DNA of 64,000 nucleotides from Vibrio xiamenensis (GTDB lineage: Bacteria; Pseudomonadota; Gammaproteobacteria; Enterobacterales; Vibrionaceae). Positions 52,514 to 62,259 of this stretch are shown one piece after another. The position numbers and the translations under genes were made by a program. The notes beneath the pieces were generated by a model. It saw only the letters and a list, made by a program, of their open reading frames with translations, was not told the origin of the DNA and made no database searches. The DNA lies in the NCBI RefSeq assembly GCF_900100015.1, contig NZ_FNDD01000011.1:62001-126000 (forward strand), read 5' to 3'. Within the stretch, counting starts at the first letter, position 1. Every line of letters begins with the position of its first letter.

Positions 52514-53380
52514 ATGAGTGAAAACCTCAAACCTTGGATTTTTACCGCCAATTGCCCAAGTACCATAGGTACGGTTGATGTTGTAACGCGCTATATGGCG
52601 CAGATGGGGCACTATGTTGAAGAGATTCTTTCGTTTGACGATAAAGCTTCGCAGCGCTTTTTCATTCGCATCGAATTTCGCCCAAATCCAGACGGTTTTA
52701 GCGTCGAGGAATTCAATCTCGCGTTCGCGCCGCGCGCTGAAACCTTCGCTATGCAGTGGCAGTTAACCGAGCCAGAGCATCGCACGCGAGTCGCGATTTT
52801 GGTCTCCAAGTACGATCATTGCCTCAACGATTTGCTGTATCGCTATCGTACTGGGCAACTTAATATTGAAGTGCCGCTGATTATCTCCAATCACCCTGAT
52901 TTGGAAGAGCTTGCCGCGTGGCATCAAATTCCGTATTACCATTTGCCGATCAGCCGTGAAACCAAAGCGCAGCAGGAGCAGCAAATGGTTGAGCTCCTTG
53001 ATGCCCATGATGTCGAACTGGTGGTGCTCGCGCGCTATATGCAAGTATTGTCGCCTTGGCTGTGTGAAAAACTCGAAGGCAAGGCGATCAATATTCATCA
53101 CTCCTTGTTGCCCGGTTTTAAGGGCGCGCGTCCCTATCATCAAGCATGGGAAAAAGGGGTGAAAATGGTTGGTGCCACGGCGCACTACATCAACAACGAT
53201 CTTGATGAAGGGCCGATCATCGCCCAAGGCATTCAGGAAGTGGGCCATGCGCAATACCCAGAGGAGTTGATTGCTAAAGGCCAAGATATTGAGCGCATTA
53301 CGCTGTTTAATGCGGTTAAGCATCACATCGAAAAACGCGTATTTCTCTCGGGCAATCGCACCATAGTGTTGAGTCACTAA
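52514..53380 (+). CDS. purU: Formyltetrahydrofolate deformylase PurU
   Basis: A 288-residue enzyme with an amino-terminal ACT domain (residues 5-85) and a carboxyl formyltransferase-like domain. The catalytic histidine and loop are in NIHHSLLPGFKGARPYHQA (by key residues), with the DLDEGPIIAQG segment. It hydrolyses 10-formyl-THF to formate and THF. In this operon it can return THF when sarcosine breakdown floods the folate pool. ATG 52514 follows TGGAGTAA. It lies 160 bases after soxG. Confidence 0.94.
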   Translation: MSENLKPWIFTANCPSTIGTVDVVTRYMAQMGHYVEEILSFDDKASQRFFIRIEFRPNPDGFSVEEFNLAFAPRAETFAMQWQLTEPEHRTRVAILVSKYDHCLNDLLYRYRTGQLNIEVPLIISNHPDLEELAAWHQIPYYHLPISRETKAQQEQQMVELLDAHDVELVVLARYMQVLSPWLCEKLEGKAINIHHSLLPGFKGARPYHQAWEKGVKMVGATAHYINNDLDEGPIIAQGIQEVGHAQYPEELIAKGQDIERITLFNAVKHHIEKRVFLSGNRTIVLSH

Positions 53381-53482
53381 AACGCAGCCATATTATGACC
53401 AAATTCCATCACGGAATGGTGCCATCGTTAAATAACTTGAAGCGGCTGCTGAAATCGCAGTGGCTTGAAGAGGACAGGGTAA

Positions 53483-54862
53483 ATGTCTATTAGCGTGTTT
53501 GATCTATTTAAAATCGGTGTCGGGCCATCAAGTTCGCACACGGTTGGCCCTATGTTAGCTGGCGCCACTTTTGTCGAAGAGATTGCCGCGCGCATGCCGC
53601 TAGATAGCGTTTCGCGCATCGTGGTAAAGCTATACGGCTCTTTAAGCGCAACCGGCGTGGGTCACGGTACCGATCATGCGGTGTTGATGGGGCTGATGGG
53701 CGAGCGCCCAGACAGTATCGACCCAAGTATTATCGCCCCTGCAATTGCAGCGATTAAAACCGCGCGCCAACTGCAGCTTGGCGGGCGTCAGAGTGTTGAA
53801 TTTGATTGGCCGCGCGACATGCATCTGCTGCACGACAGTTTGCCGTTTCATCCTAATGCACTCGAGCTTTTAGCCATCGGCCATGATGAACATACGCTGC
53901 ATCGCAACACCTATTACTCGATTGGTGGCGGATTTGTGATTGATGAGCAGCAAAGCCAAAGCGCTGCGCTAGTTTCCTCGACGCAAGCCGTGCCCTATGA
54001 CTTTAATAGCGCCAAAGAGCTGCTCGAGTTATGTGAAAAACATAAGCTTTCGGTCAGTCAGTTGATGATGCTTAACGAGCTTACTTGGCGTGATGAAGTC
54101 ACGGTGCGTGAGCAGCTACATACGATTTGGCAGGTGATGCGCGCTTGCATTGAACGTGGCCTTAGCCAAGAGGGGATTTTACCTGGCGGGCTCGCTGTGA
54201 GACGAAGAGCCAAAAGTTTTCACCTGGCGCTTAAGCAATGCTCGGCAAGCAATGTTATCAGCTCAACGCTTAACGGCATGGATTGGATCAATCTCTACGC
54301 CTTGGCCGTTAACGAAGAAAACGCTGCCGGTGGTCGCATGGTCACCGCGCCAACCAATGGCGCTGCCGGAATCATTCCTGCGGTGTTGATGTATTACATG
54401 GAATTCACGCCAAATCCTAACCCAGATCATGTGGTGGACTTTCTGCTTGCGGCGGCAGCGATTGGCGCACTGTGCAAAAAGAACGCTTCGATATCGGGCG
54501 CGGAAGTGGGATGCCAAGGTGAAGTCGGCTCTGCGTGCGCAATGGCAGCCGCTGGGCTGTGCCAGATATTGGGCGGAACGCCGAGACAGGTGGAAAATGC
54601 CGCTGAAATTGGCCTTGAGCACAACCTAGGTTTGACGTGCGATCCGGTTGGTGGCTTAGTGCAAGTTCCTTGTATTGAACGCAATGCCATTGCGGCGATG
54701 AAAGCCATCAATGCGGCGCAAATGGCGCTGCGCGGTGACGGTGAGCATTTTGTGTCGCTGGATAAAGTGATTAAGACCATGCGTGATACCGGAATGGATA
54801 TGCAGGACAAGTACAAAGAAACCTCGCGCGGCGGATTGGCCGTTAATGTCATCGAATGCTGA
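53483..54862 (+). CDS. sdaA: L-serine ammonia-lyase, iron-sulfur type
   Basis: A 459-residue L-serine deaminase. The front is the beta domain ([19 protein letters not shown]), and the carboxyl half holds the catalytic iron-sulfur domain with the [21 protein letters not shown] motif (by key residues). It turns serine into pyruvate and ammonia. As the last gene of the operon it finishes sarcosine use: serine made by GlyA becomes pyruvate. The ATG at 53483 is preceded by AGGGTAA. The choice between sdaA and sdaB names is arbitrary. Confidence 0.94.
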   Translation: MSISVFDLFKIGVGPSSSHTVGPMLAGATFVEEIAARMPLDSVSRIVVKLYGSLSATGVGHGTDHAVLMGLMGERPDSIDPSIIAPAIAAIKTARQLQLGGRQSVEFDWPRDMHLLHDSLPFHPNALELLAIGHDEHTLHRNTYYSIGGGFVIDEQQSQSAALVSSTQAVPYDFNSAKELLELCEKHKLSVSQLMMLNELTWRDEVTVREQLHTIWQVMRACIERGLSQEGILPGGLAVRRRAKSFHLALKQCSASNVISSTLNGMDWINLYALAVNEENAAGGRMVTAPTNGAAGIIPAVLMYYMEFTPNPNPDHVVDFLLAAAAIGALCKKNASISGAEVGCQGEVGSACAMAAAGLCQILGGTPRQVENAAEIGLEHNLGLTCDPVGGLVQVPCIERNAIAAMKAINAAQMALRGDGEHFVSLDKVIKTMRDTGMDMQDKYKETSRGGLAVNVIEC

Positions 54863-55043
54863 CGGCTGTCTTCATAAAAGATGTGAACTGGATAGAATTA
54901 GTTACGGTGATTAGCCTGTATTCTTGGTCGCTTCAAGCCCTTAACGGCAAATAGCAGAGTCGTGAATGAATGGTGATTTTCTGACTGCGGTTGCCAATGC
55001 TTTAGGGGCAATAAGTAACGTTAGGTAGAGAAGTAGGCTGACC

Positions 55044-55604
55044 ATGACAGAATTCGACAAAATGATTTCCGGGCAAAGTTTTGATGGTGGCGCTCATGAA
55101 ATCAGCGTGATTCGTGACCGTGCCACGGCGCTGATGGGCGAGTTAAACTATGCGTTAGAAGATGATAAACGCGAGGTTTTGTTGCAGCGTTTGTTTCGCC
55201 ATTTTGGTGAAGGCAGCGTGGTACGTCCGCCATTTTCCTGTGAGTTTGGTGAAACGGTGTCGATTGGTGATAACACCTTTATCAATATGAACGCCCTGAT
55301 GCTGGATGGCGCGCCGATCTCGATTGGCAGTAATGTACTGATAGGCCCTAACGCTCATTTTTACACCGCAGGGCATCCACTCGATTACCGCCGGCGCCGC
55401 AGTTGGGAGACGCGCTGCCTGCCTATTGTGGTTGAAAACGATGTGTGGATCGGCGGTAACGTGGTGATTTCACAAGGTGTCACCATTGGCGCGCGGTCGG
55501 TGATAGCCGCTAACTCGGTGGTCACTCGCGATGTGCCGTGCGATTCACTCTTTGGTGGCAGCCCAGCTAAATTGATTCGTCGCATCGAAGAAAACTTTGA
55601 GTAA
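55044..55604 (+). CDS. Sugar O-acetyltransferase (Maa/LacA-like)
   Basis: A 186-residue left-handed beta-helix acetyltransferase. Hexapeptide repeats run from VSIGDNTFINMNALML to NVVISQGVTIGARSVIAANSVV (by key residues), and the catalytic histidine is in FYTAGHPLDYRRR. It moves acetyl from acetyl-CoA onto a sugar such as maltose, galactoside or glucose. It ends at the terminator at 55647 and is convergent with ldhA. The substrate is not determinable. Confidence 0.9.
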   Translation: MTEFDKMISGQSFDGGAHEISVIRDRATALMGELNYALEDDKREVLLQRLFRHFGEGSVVRPPFSCEFGETVSIGDNTFINMNALMLDGAPISIGSNVLIGPNAHFYTAGHPLDYRRRRSWETRCLPIVVENDVWIGGNVVISQGVTIGARSVIAANSVVTRDVPCDSLFGGSPAKLIRRIEENFE

Positions 55605-55646
55605 GTGCCACACAAGAACGGGTTACTGTTTGGATGATCGAAATAA

Positions 55647-55671
55647 AAACAGCAGGCTTCGCCTGCTGTTT
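55647..55671. terminator. Bidirectional terminator
   Basis: AAACAGCAGGC-TTC-GCCTGCTGTTT, an 11-bp stem with a three-base loop between convergent genes. Confidence 0.87.
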
Positions 55672-55691
55672 GTTTATTTGCGGCTCGCGTT

Positions 55692-56690
55692 TTAAAACTC
55701 GACCAATTGATTGGCGCATGGCTCACCAGCCATGACCTGACGAATATTGGTCAGCGTGGTATCGGCGATATTGTGCAGCGCTTCTTTGGTTAAAAATGCT
55801 TGGTGACCGGTGAACAGCACATTGTGGCAAGCCGATAAACGGCGAAACACGTCATCAACAATCACATCGTTGGATTTGTCTTGGAAAAACAGCTCTTTTT
55901 CGTTGTCATAAACATCCAAACCCAGCGCGCCAATTCGGCCTTGTTTGAGCGCTTCAATCGCCGCCACTGAATCAAGTAATCCACCGCGACTGGTGTTAAT
56001 GATCATCACGCCGTCTTTCATTTTGGCAAACGCATGTTCATCAAGAAGATGGTAATTTTCTTCGGTCATCGGACAGTGCAACGTGATGATGTCACTTTTT
56101 TCAAACAGTTCCTCTTTACTGCAATAGGTTGCGCCAAGTTCGATCGCCAGCGGGTTCTCATAAGGATCGTAGCAAAGAACGTCCATACCAAGGCCTTTTA
56201 AAATCCGCATGGTTGCAATACCGATTTTACCAGTGCCGATCACCCCGGCGGTTTTACCAAAGAAGTTAAAGCCAACCAAACCGTCAAGCGTGAAGTTGGC
56301 ATCACGGGTGCGCTGATAGGCTTTGTGATAGCGGCGGTTTAGGCACATCATCAGGCCAACGGCATGTTCGGCAACCGCTTCTGGCGAATATGCTGGCACG
56401 CGCACCACTTGAATTCCTAGGCTCTTTGCCGCAGCTAAATCAACTCGGTCAAAGCCGGCGCAGCGCATTGCAACCAGCTTGACGCCAAATTCTTTGAGCG
56501 CCTCGAGAACTGGTGCGGAGAGATCATCATTGACGAACGCGCACACCACTTGGCAGCCGTGGGCCATTTTGGCGGTTTTGTGGGTGAGCTGAAAATCGTG
56601 AAAATGCAACGTAATACCTTTATCGGTATTGGCGCGTTTAAGCGAAATTTCGTCATAAGATTTGGAACTGAATACGGCGACATTGATCAT
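55692..56690 (-). CDS. ldhA: Fermentative D-lactate dehydrogenase LdhA
   Basis: A 332-residue D-2-hydroxyacid dehydrogenase, close to E. coli LdhA throughout (RCAGFDRVDLAAAKSLGI, AYQRTRDANFTL, FRRLSACHNVLFTGHQAFLT, by key residues). The NAD site GVIGTGKIG and the catalytic Arg, Glu and His (NTSRGGL, DVYDNE, TGHQA) are present. It reduces pyruvate to D-lactate in anaerobic growth. It is a single gene. Confidence 0.95.
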   Translation of the reverse strand: MINVAVFSSKSYDEISLKRANTDKGITLHFHDFQLTHKTAKMAHGCQVVCAFVNDDLSAPVLEALKEFGVKLVAMRCAGFDRVDLAAAKSLGIQVVRVPAYSPEAVAEHAVGLMMCLNRRYHKAYQRTRDANFTLDGLVGFNFFGKTAGVIGTGKIGIATMRILKGLGMDVLCYDPYENPLAIELGATYCSKEELFEKSDIITLHCPMTEENYHLLDEHAFAKMKDGVMIINTSRGGLLDSVAAIEALKQGRIGALGLDVYDNEKELFFQDKSNDVIVDDVFRRLSACHNVLFTGHQAFLTKEALHNIADTTLTNIRQVMAGEPCANQLVEF

Positions 56691-56941
56691 GACAAACTCC
56701 TAGTATGATCAGAAAAGGCGAGTAACGATTAATTAACACATTGATATAACGAATGGATAAGAAAATAAACCCTAAAATTTATGTGTCTAACACACTCAAT
56801 TTGCAAGTTGCTACTTAAGGTTGGGATTCTTGGTGTGTTGTCATGCTTTATGGTGTTACATTGGCAGCGATAAAGTGAGCCAAATGATGAATGAATTATG
56901 TGCTGGCTTATCCATGTTAGCGAAAAAATATAAGGGAAATT

Positions 56942-57433
56942 ATGTCAGGGAAATTGATGCCAAACGTAGAGTTATCGCCGCTTCAACAGCAGCACTATTC
57001 CACGCTTGAATTGCTCACTGTTCACCCCGAGCAGCTTAAATTTGTCGGTACTTTGCAAGAGATCTTGTGCAATGTATCTTCCTCCGTTCACCCAAATGTG
57101 GTGACGTTTGAGGGCGAAGTGGTGGGCTTTTTTCTTATCGATACCCACTACAGCGATGATTACAACTTTTGCCAAGGTGCTGCGCTGGGCTTACGAGCGT
57201 TTTTTATCGGTCAAGCTCATCAAGGCAAAGGGTTTGGCAAAGCGGCCACGGCAGCGCTCAAACCTTTTCTTAACCAGCACTATTTGAATGCAAGACAAAT
57301 TTATCTCACCGTCAATTGCAAAAATCCGAGTGCTTACGCTTGTTACGTTGCGGCGGGTTTTGAGGATACAAGCGAGCTATACCATGGCGGCGCTGCCGGA
57401 CCTCAGCATATTTTGCGTTTAGCGCTGATGTGA
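56942..57433 (+). CDS. GNAT-family N-acetyltransferase
   Basis: A 163-residue acetyltransferase. The acetyl-CoA loop is visible in GQAHQGKGFGKAATAAL (Q/R-x-x-G-x-G/A), followed by the YLTVNCKNPSAYACYVAAGF helix. ATG 56942 follows AAGGGA. It overlaps the longest version of the NUDIX frame and is 62 bases before the preferred NUDIX start, so the two may be co-transcribed. The substrate is unknown. Confidence 0.88.
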   Translation: MSGKLMPNVELSPLQQQHYSTLELLTVHPEQLKFVGTLQEILCNVSSSVHPNVVTFEGEVVGFFLIDTHYSDDYNFCQGAALGLRAFFIGQAHQGKGFGKAATAALKPFLNQHYLNARQIYLTVNCKNPSAYACYVAAGFEDTSELYHGGAAGPQHILRLALM

Positions 57434-57495
57434 GGCAAACAGCATTCAAGCAATGTGCTAAAATCCGCCTCAAATTGAATCCGTTGGCTATTTCG

Positions 57496-58014
57496 ATGCG
57501 ACATATTAAAACCACCATTCATCCTCTCGTCACCCACTTAGATGACAAAACTGTGCGAAAGCGCCTTGCTGCGCGCGCTATTGTGCTCGATGGCGAAAAT
57601 ATTTTGCTGCTGTATACCGAGCGTTATCACGATTACACCATCCCCGGTGGTGGTGTCGATGATGGAGAAGATATTATCGCAGGGTTGGTACGCGAGCTTG
57701 AAGAAGAGACCGGTGCTCAGAATATTCGCAATATTAAACCGTTTGGTTTATTTGAAGAGTTTCGTCCTTGGCATAAAGATGATGCCGATGTGCTGCACAT
57801 TATTTCTCATTGTTATACTTGCCAAGTGGACCGAGATCTGGGGCAAACTCGCTATGAAGAGTACGAAAAGAGTAACGGCATGAAGCCAGTATGGATGAAC
57901 ATTTTTGATGCTATTGCCCATAACGAGCAGACGATGGCTAAAAGCGATAAAAAAGGGTTAAGTATCGAACGCGAAACCCATTTGCTGCAACTCGCAGCCA
58001 AAGAGTTGCTCTAG
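57496..58014 (+). CDS. NUDIX hydrolase
   Basis: A 172-residue NUDIX protein. The NUDIX box GGVDDGEDIIAGLVRELEEETG fits GX5EX7REUXEEXGU, giving the Mg-binding glutamates, at about residue 50-72 (by key residues). It hydrolyses a nucleoside diphosphate linked to another group. I prefer the ATG at 57496. The GTG at 57430 would overlap the GNAT gene. A terminator at 58018 ends the transcript. Confidence 0.87.
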   Translation: MRHIKTTIHPLVTHLDDKTVRKRLAARAIVLDGENILLLYTERYHDYTIPGGGVDDGEDIIAGLVRELEEETGAQNIRNIKPFGLFEEFRPWHKDDADVLHIISHCYTCQVDRDLGQTRYEEYEKSNGMKPVWMNIFDAIAHNEQTMAKSDKKGLSIERETHLLQLAAKELL

Positions 58015-58017
58015 ATT

Positions 58018-58046
58018 AAAAAAACGTCGCTTTCGCGGCGTTTTTT
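58018..58046 (+). terminator. Intrinsic terminator after the NUDIX gene
   Basis: AAAAAACGTCGC pairs with GCGGCGTTTTTT (one G-U pair) around TTTC. Confidence 0.85.
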
Positions 58047-58304
58047 ATCGCCGATTACTGGGTTAAGGTCATATTTTTCCTATCTTTAACTTTGATGTTG
58101 CGCCATCACATTGCCAGTTTTCTTAGGATCGGCAAAGATAATAAAAATAGGGAATAGCATTTAAAATGGACAAATACTCCGCAAAATACCGCTAAAACTT
58201 AACTAATTCGTTATTTCCCCTATACTTATATCAATGATTGATTTATAAAACTTCTCATTCGTATTCAAGGTATGAACGTGGTCACGTCATACAAGGAGAG
58301 ATTC

Positions 58305-60122
58305 ATGGGGCATTTACCACGGTTGATTCTCAGCGCGTCATTGGCGCTTGTTTCGGCAACAAGCTACGCCAAAGTGATTGAAACCACCACGTTAGTCGGG
58401 TTTGGAGAAGCAAAATATCCAGCGGGTTTTACGCATTTTGACTACGTCAATCCACAGGCGCCAAAATATGGCAAAGTGACGTTTGGCGTGGTGGGGACGT
58501 ACGATAATTTTAACCGCTACGCTTCTCGCGGCGCGGCGGCGCAGGGAACCGAAGAGCTCTATGATTCGTTGATGTATTCGCCGAAAGACGAAATCGACAG
58601 CTACTACCCACTGATTGCACAAAACATTCGCTACTCCGATGATTACTCTTGGATGGAAATTAGTATCAATCCGAAAGCGCGTTTTCAAGATGGTGTGCCC
58701 ATTACCGCCCACGACGTGGCATTCACCTTTGATAAGTTTATGGCCCAAGGAGTGCCGCAGTACCGCGTATATTACAAAGACATCAAGTCGGTGACGGCGC
58801 TGGATGATCTGACGGTGCGCATCGAAATGAACACACCTAATCGCGAGAAACTGTTCAGCTTTGCGCAAAATACTGCGGTCTTGCCTAAGCACTTTTGGCA
58901 AGACAAAGACTTTTCTCAGCCGCTCAGCACCCCACCTGTCGGTAGCAGCGCCTATAAAGTGATTGCTTATAAACCGGGGCAAAGTGTGACTTATGGTTTA
59001 GTCGATAATTATTGGGCTGCGGATCTACCGGTTAACGTCGGCCGCAACAACTTTGCCGAAGTGGAATACGATTACTATCGTGACAGCACCGTGATGCTCG
59101 AAGCCTTCAAAGCCGGGGAGTTTGATTTACAAATGGAGAACTCGGCCAAGTTCTGGGCAAGCTCCTACACCGGCGCTAACTTTGATAAAGGCTATATCAA
59201 AAAGGAAGAGATCACTCACCATAAACCTCAGCCTGCACAAGGGTTTGTATTTAATATTCAGCGACCAATTTTTCACGACCCTAAAGTACGCGAAGCGCTG
59301 AATTATGCACTGGATTTTGAGTGGATGAACAAGAATATGTTCTACAACCAATATCAGCGCGTGAGAAGTTATTTTCAAAACACCGACTATGAAGCCAAAG
59401 GTTTGCCGAGCGAGCAAGAACTAGCAGTGCTTGAACCGTTTAAACAGCAAGTTCCAGCTCGAGTGTTTAGCCAAGAGTATCAACCACCAGTGACCGATGG
59501 CTCCGGGCATATTCGCCCTCAAATGCGTCAAGCGTTTGCACTATTTAAACAAGCAGGTTGGGAGCTTAAAAGCGGAGTACTGAGAAACGTCAAAACCGGT
59601 AAACCGTTTGAATTTGAGCTGATGATCTACAGCCCTACCGCCGAGCGAGTAGCGATTCCACTGCAAAAGAATCTCAAACGCATGGGCATCAAAATGCGTA
59701 TCCGCACTATAGATACGACCCAATATCTCAAGCGCTTGCGCGATCGTGACTTTGACATGGTGTCATCAGGTTTTGCTGCTAACGCATATCCAAGCTCTAA
59801 TTTACTGTTTTCATGGAACTCAAAGTTCATTGATTCGACTTATAACACCGCAGGTGTACTTGATCCTGTGGTCGATGCGCTTACCGATGACATTGCCAAA
59901 AACCAGCAGCATCCGCAAAAGCTATTGTATTTAGGGCGCGCGCTTGATCGCGTGTTGCAGTGGAATTTTTACATTATTCCCCAATGGTATTTAAGCAAAT
60001 ATCGCGTGGCGACTTGGGATAAGTTTGAGCGTCCTGAGGTAATGCCAACCTATGATTTGGGTGTTGACACTTGGTGGGTTTCGCAGCAAAAAGCCGCGAA
60101 ATTGCCAGAAAAACGTCGTTAA
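58305..60122 (+). CDS. yejA: Peptide ABC transporter substrate-binding protein YejA
   Basis: A 605-residue family-5 solute-binding protein. The ATG at 58305 follows AAGGAGA and gives a standard signal peptide (MGHLPRLILSASLALVSATSYA). Typical YejA segments are FTHFDYVNPQAPKYGKVTFG, ARFQDGVPITAHDVAFTF and VREALNYALDFEWMN (by key residues). In enterobacteria the Yej system imports peptides, including microcin C and defensin-like peptides. It heads the yejABEF operon with the three membrane and ATPase genes just behind. Confidence 0.92.
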   Translation: MGHLPRLILSASLALVSATSYAKVIETTTLVGFGEAKYPAGFTHFDYVNPQAPKYGKVTFGVVGTYDNFNRYASRGAAAQGTEELYDSLMYSPKDEIDSYYPLIAQNIRYSDDYSWMEISINPKARFQDGVPITAHDVAFTFDKFMAQGVPQYRVYYKDIKSVTALDDLTVRIEMNTPNREKLFSFAQNTAVLPKHFWQDKDFSQPLSTPPVGSSAYKVIAYKPGQSVTYGLVDNYWAADLPVNVGRNNFAEVEYDYYRDSTVMLEAFKAGEFDLQMENSAKFWASSYTGANFDKGYIKKEEITHHKPQPAQGFVFNIQRPIFHDPKVREALNYALDFEWMNKNMFYNQYQRVRSYFQNTDYEAKGLPSEQELAVLEPFKQQVPARVFSQEYQPPVTDGSGHIRPQMRQAFALFKQAGWELKSGVLRNVKTGKPFEFELMIYSPTAERVAIPLQKNLKRMGIKMRIRTIDTTQYLKRLRDRDFDMVSSGFAANAYPSSNLLFSWNSKFIDSTYNTAGVLDPVVDALTDDIAKNQQHPQKLLYLGRALDRVLQWNFYIIPQWYLSKYRVATWDKFERPEVMPTYDLGVDTWWVSQQKAAKLPEKRR

Positions 60123-60131
60123 GAGGACAAT

Positions 60132-61214
60132 ATGGCTGCTTATATTTTTCGTCGTTTGCTGCTGGTGATCCCAACTTTATGGGCGATCATCACCATCAAT
60201 TTTTTCATTATTCAAATTGCGCCGGGCGGCCCAGTGGAACAGGCCATCGCGCAAGCACAGGGGATGGGTTCTGGCATTATGGAGCGCCTTTCTGGTGGCG
60301 GTTCGGAAGTAAAAGTAGACTCAGGGGAAGGGCACAGCGGCTATAAAGGTTCGCGCGGACTTGACCCTGAAGTGGTTGAAGCGATCAAACAGCAATTTGG
60401 TTTTGATAAACCGATTCTAGAACGTTACGTCGAGATGCTGAAAAATTACGCCACATTTAATTTTGGCGATAGTTTGTTTAAAGGCGGTAATGTTATCGAC
60501 TTAATCAAAGAGCGTTTACCTGTCTCGATTTCCCTCGGTGTTTGGAGCACGCTGATCATTTATCTGGTGTCGATTCCGCTTGGGATTTACAAAGCGATTC
60601 ATCATGGTTCGCGCTTTGATGTGTGGTCGAGCGCTTTAGTGATCATTGGCTATGCGGTACCTGGCTTTTTGTTTGCGATTTTGCTGATTATCGTGTTTGC
60701 CAGTGGCAACTATTTCGATTGGTTTCCGCTGCGCGGGTTAGTCTCTTCCGATTTCGACCAAATGACTTGGTATCAGCAAATCGGCGATTACTTTTGGCAT
60801 TTGGCCCTGCCGATCACCGCTATGGTTATCGGCGGATTTGCTGCGTTAAGTATGCTGACTAAAAACTCGTTTCTCGATGAAATTAACAAGCAATATGTGG
60901 TGACCGCGCGGGCCAAAGGGCTTGATGAGGGCAGTATTTTATACAAACACGTGTTTCGGAATGCCATGTTGATCATCATCGCCGGTTTTCCAAGTGCGTT
61001 TATTGCGATGTTTTTTACCGGTTCAATGCTGATTGAAGTGATGTTTTCGCTCGAAGGTATCGGCCTACTGGGATTTGAGTCGACCATTCAACGCGACTAC
61101 CCAGTGGTATTTAGCTCTTTATATATCATGACGTTATTGGGATTACTGCTGAGTATTATCTCTGATTTAACTTACACTTGGGTCGATCCTCGCATCGATT
61201 TTGAGGCGCGCTAA
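60132..61214 (+). CDS. yejB: Peptide ABC transporter permease YejB
   Basis: A 360-residue permease with six membrane helices. The amino helix and linker ([19 protein letters not shown], by key residues) are followed by an unusually long periplasmic loop, and the binding-protein-dependent permease motif lies near [21 protein letters not shown]. It begins nine bases after yejA and ends in a one-base overlap (TAATG) with yejE. It forms the channel with YejE. Confidence 0.94.
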   Translation: MAAYIFRRLLLVIPTLWAIITINFFIIQIAPGGPVEQAIAQAQGMGSGIMERLSGGGSEVKVDSGEGHSGYKGSRGLDPEVVEAIKQQFGFDKPILERYVEMLKNYATFNFGDSLFKGGNVIDLIKERLPVSISLGVWSTLIIYLVSIPLGIYKAIHHGSRFDVWSSALVIIGYAVPGFLFAILLIIVFASGNYFDWFPLRGLVSSDFDQMTWYQQIGDYFWHLALPITAMVIGGFAALSMLTKNSFLDEINKQYVVTARAKGLDEGSILYKHVFRNAMLIIIAGFPSAFIAMFFTGSMLIEVMFSLEGIGLLGFESTIQRDYPVVFSSLYIMTLLGLLLSIISDLTYTWVDPRIDFEAR

Positions 61215-62257
61215 TGTTGTTGAAATCAAACAAAACGCCCAATCCACTTAATCAAGCACGCTGGTTGCGTTTTCGTGCTAACCGCCGCGGATATTGGTCG
61301 CTGTGGATCTTTGCGCTGTTGTTTATCATCAGTTTATTTGCCGAGCTTATCGCCAACGACAAACCGTTAGTGGTGCACTACGGACAAGGTTGGTATTTCC
61401 CGGTGACGAAGAGCTATAGCGAGCTGACTTTTGGCGGTGAGTTTGATATCGAAGCGGATTACACCGACCCGTATATTCAAGACAAAATCGACCAGAACGG
61501 CTTTGTTGTTTGGCCGCCGATTCGCTTTCACTACGATACCATCAATTACGATATCGCTGGTGTATTGCCCTCAGAGCCAGATAGCGTCAACTGGCTTGGC
61601 ACCGATGACAAAGGCCGTGATGTGCTGGCACGAATCATCTATGGCTTTCGTATCTCGGTGCTGTTTGGCTTTGTATTGACCGCGGTCTCGACACTGATAG
61701 GGGTGTTTGTTGGTGCGACGCAAGGCTATTACGGCGGTTGGATAGATTTGCTTGGCCAGCGTTTTATCGAAGTCTGGTCGGGTATGCCAACGCTGTTTTT
61801 ATTGATCATTTTATCGAGTTTTATCGAACCGAACTTTTGGTGGTTACTTGGCATTATGGTGCTGTTTAGTTGGATGAGCTTGGTTGGTGTGGTGCGCGCT
61901 GAATTCTTGCGTTGTCGCAACTTTGATTATGTGCGCGCGGCGCAGGCGATGGGCGTTGATGATAAGCGCATTATGCTCAGACACATGCTGCCAAACGCTA
62001 TGGTTGCATCATTGACTATGATGCCCTTTATCCTGTCGGGCTCGGTGACGACCTTAACGTCACTCGATTTCCTTGGCTTTGGTTTGCCTGTCGGTTCGCC
62101 TTCGCTGGGCGAGTTATTAGCGCAGGGTAAAGCCAATTTACAAGCGCCATGGCTTGGCATTTCCGCGTTTGCGGTGCTTTCTATTATGCTCACTTTGCTG
62201 GTGTTTATTGGCGAAGCGGTGCGTGATGCTTTTGACCCTCATCAGCAAGGACGATAA
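61214..62257 (+). CDS. yejE: Peptide ABC transporter permease YejE
   Basis: A 347-residue permease. The LGTDDKGRDVLARIIYGFRIS segment (by key residues) and the cytoplasmic EAA loop near FDYVRAAQAMGVDDKRIMLRHMLPNA identify the DppC/OppC-type partner of YejB. Its start overlaps the yejB stop by one base, and yejF follows after two bases. Confidence 0.94.
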   Translation: MLLKSNKTPNPLNQARWLRFRANRRGYWSLWIFALLFIISLFAELIANDKPLVVHYGQGWYFPVTKSYSELTFGGEFDIEADYTDPYIQDKIDQNGFVVWPPIRFHYDTINYDIAGVLPSEPDSVNWLGTDDKGRDVLARIIYGFRISVLFGFVLTAVSTLIGVFVGATQGYYGGWIDLLGQRFIEVWSGMPTLFLLIILSSFIEPNFWWLLGIMVLFSWMSLVGVVRAEFLRCRNFDYVRAAQAMGVDDKRIMLRHMLPNAMVASLTMMPFILSGSVTTLTSLDFLGFGLPVGSPSLGELLAQGKANLQAPWLGISAFAVLSIMLTLLVFIGEAVRDAFDPHQQGR

Positions 62258-62259
62258 TC

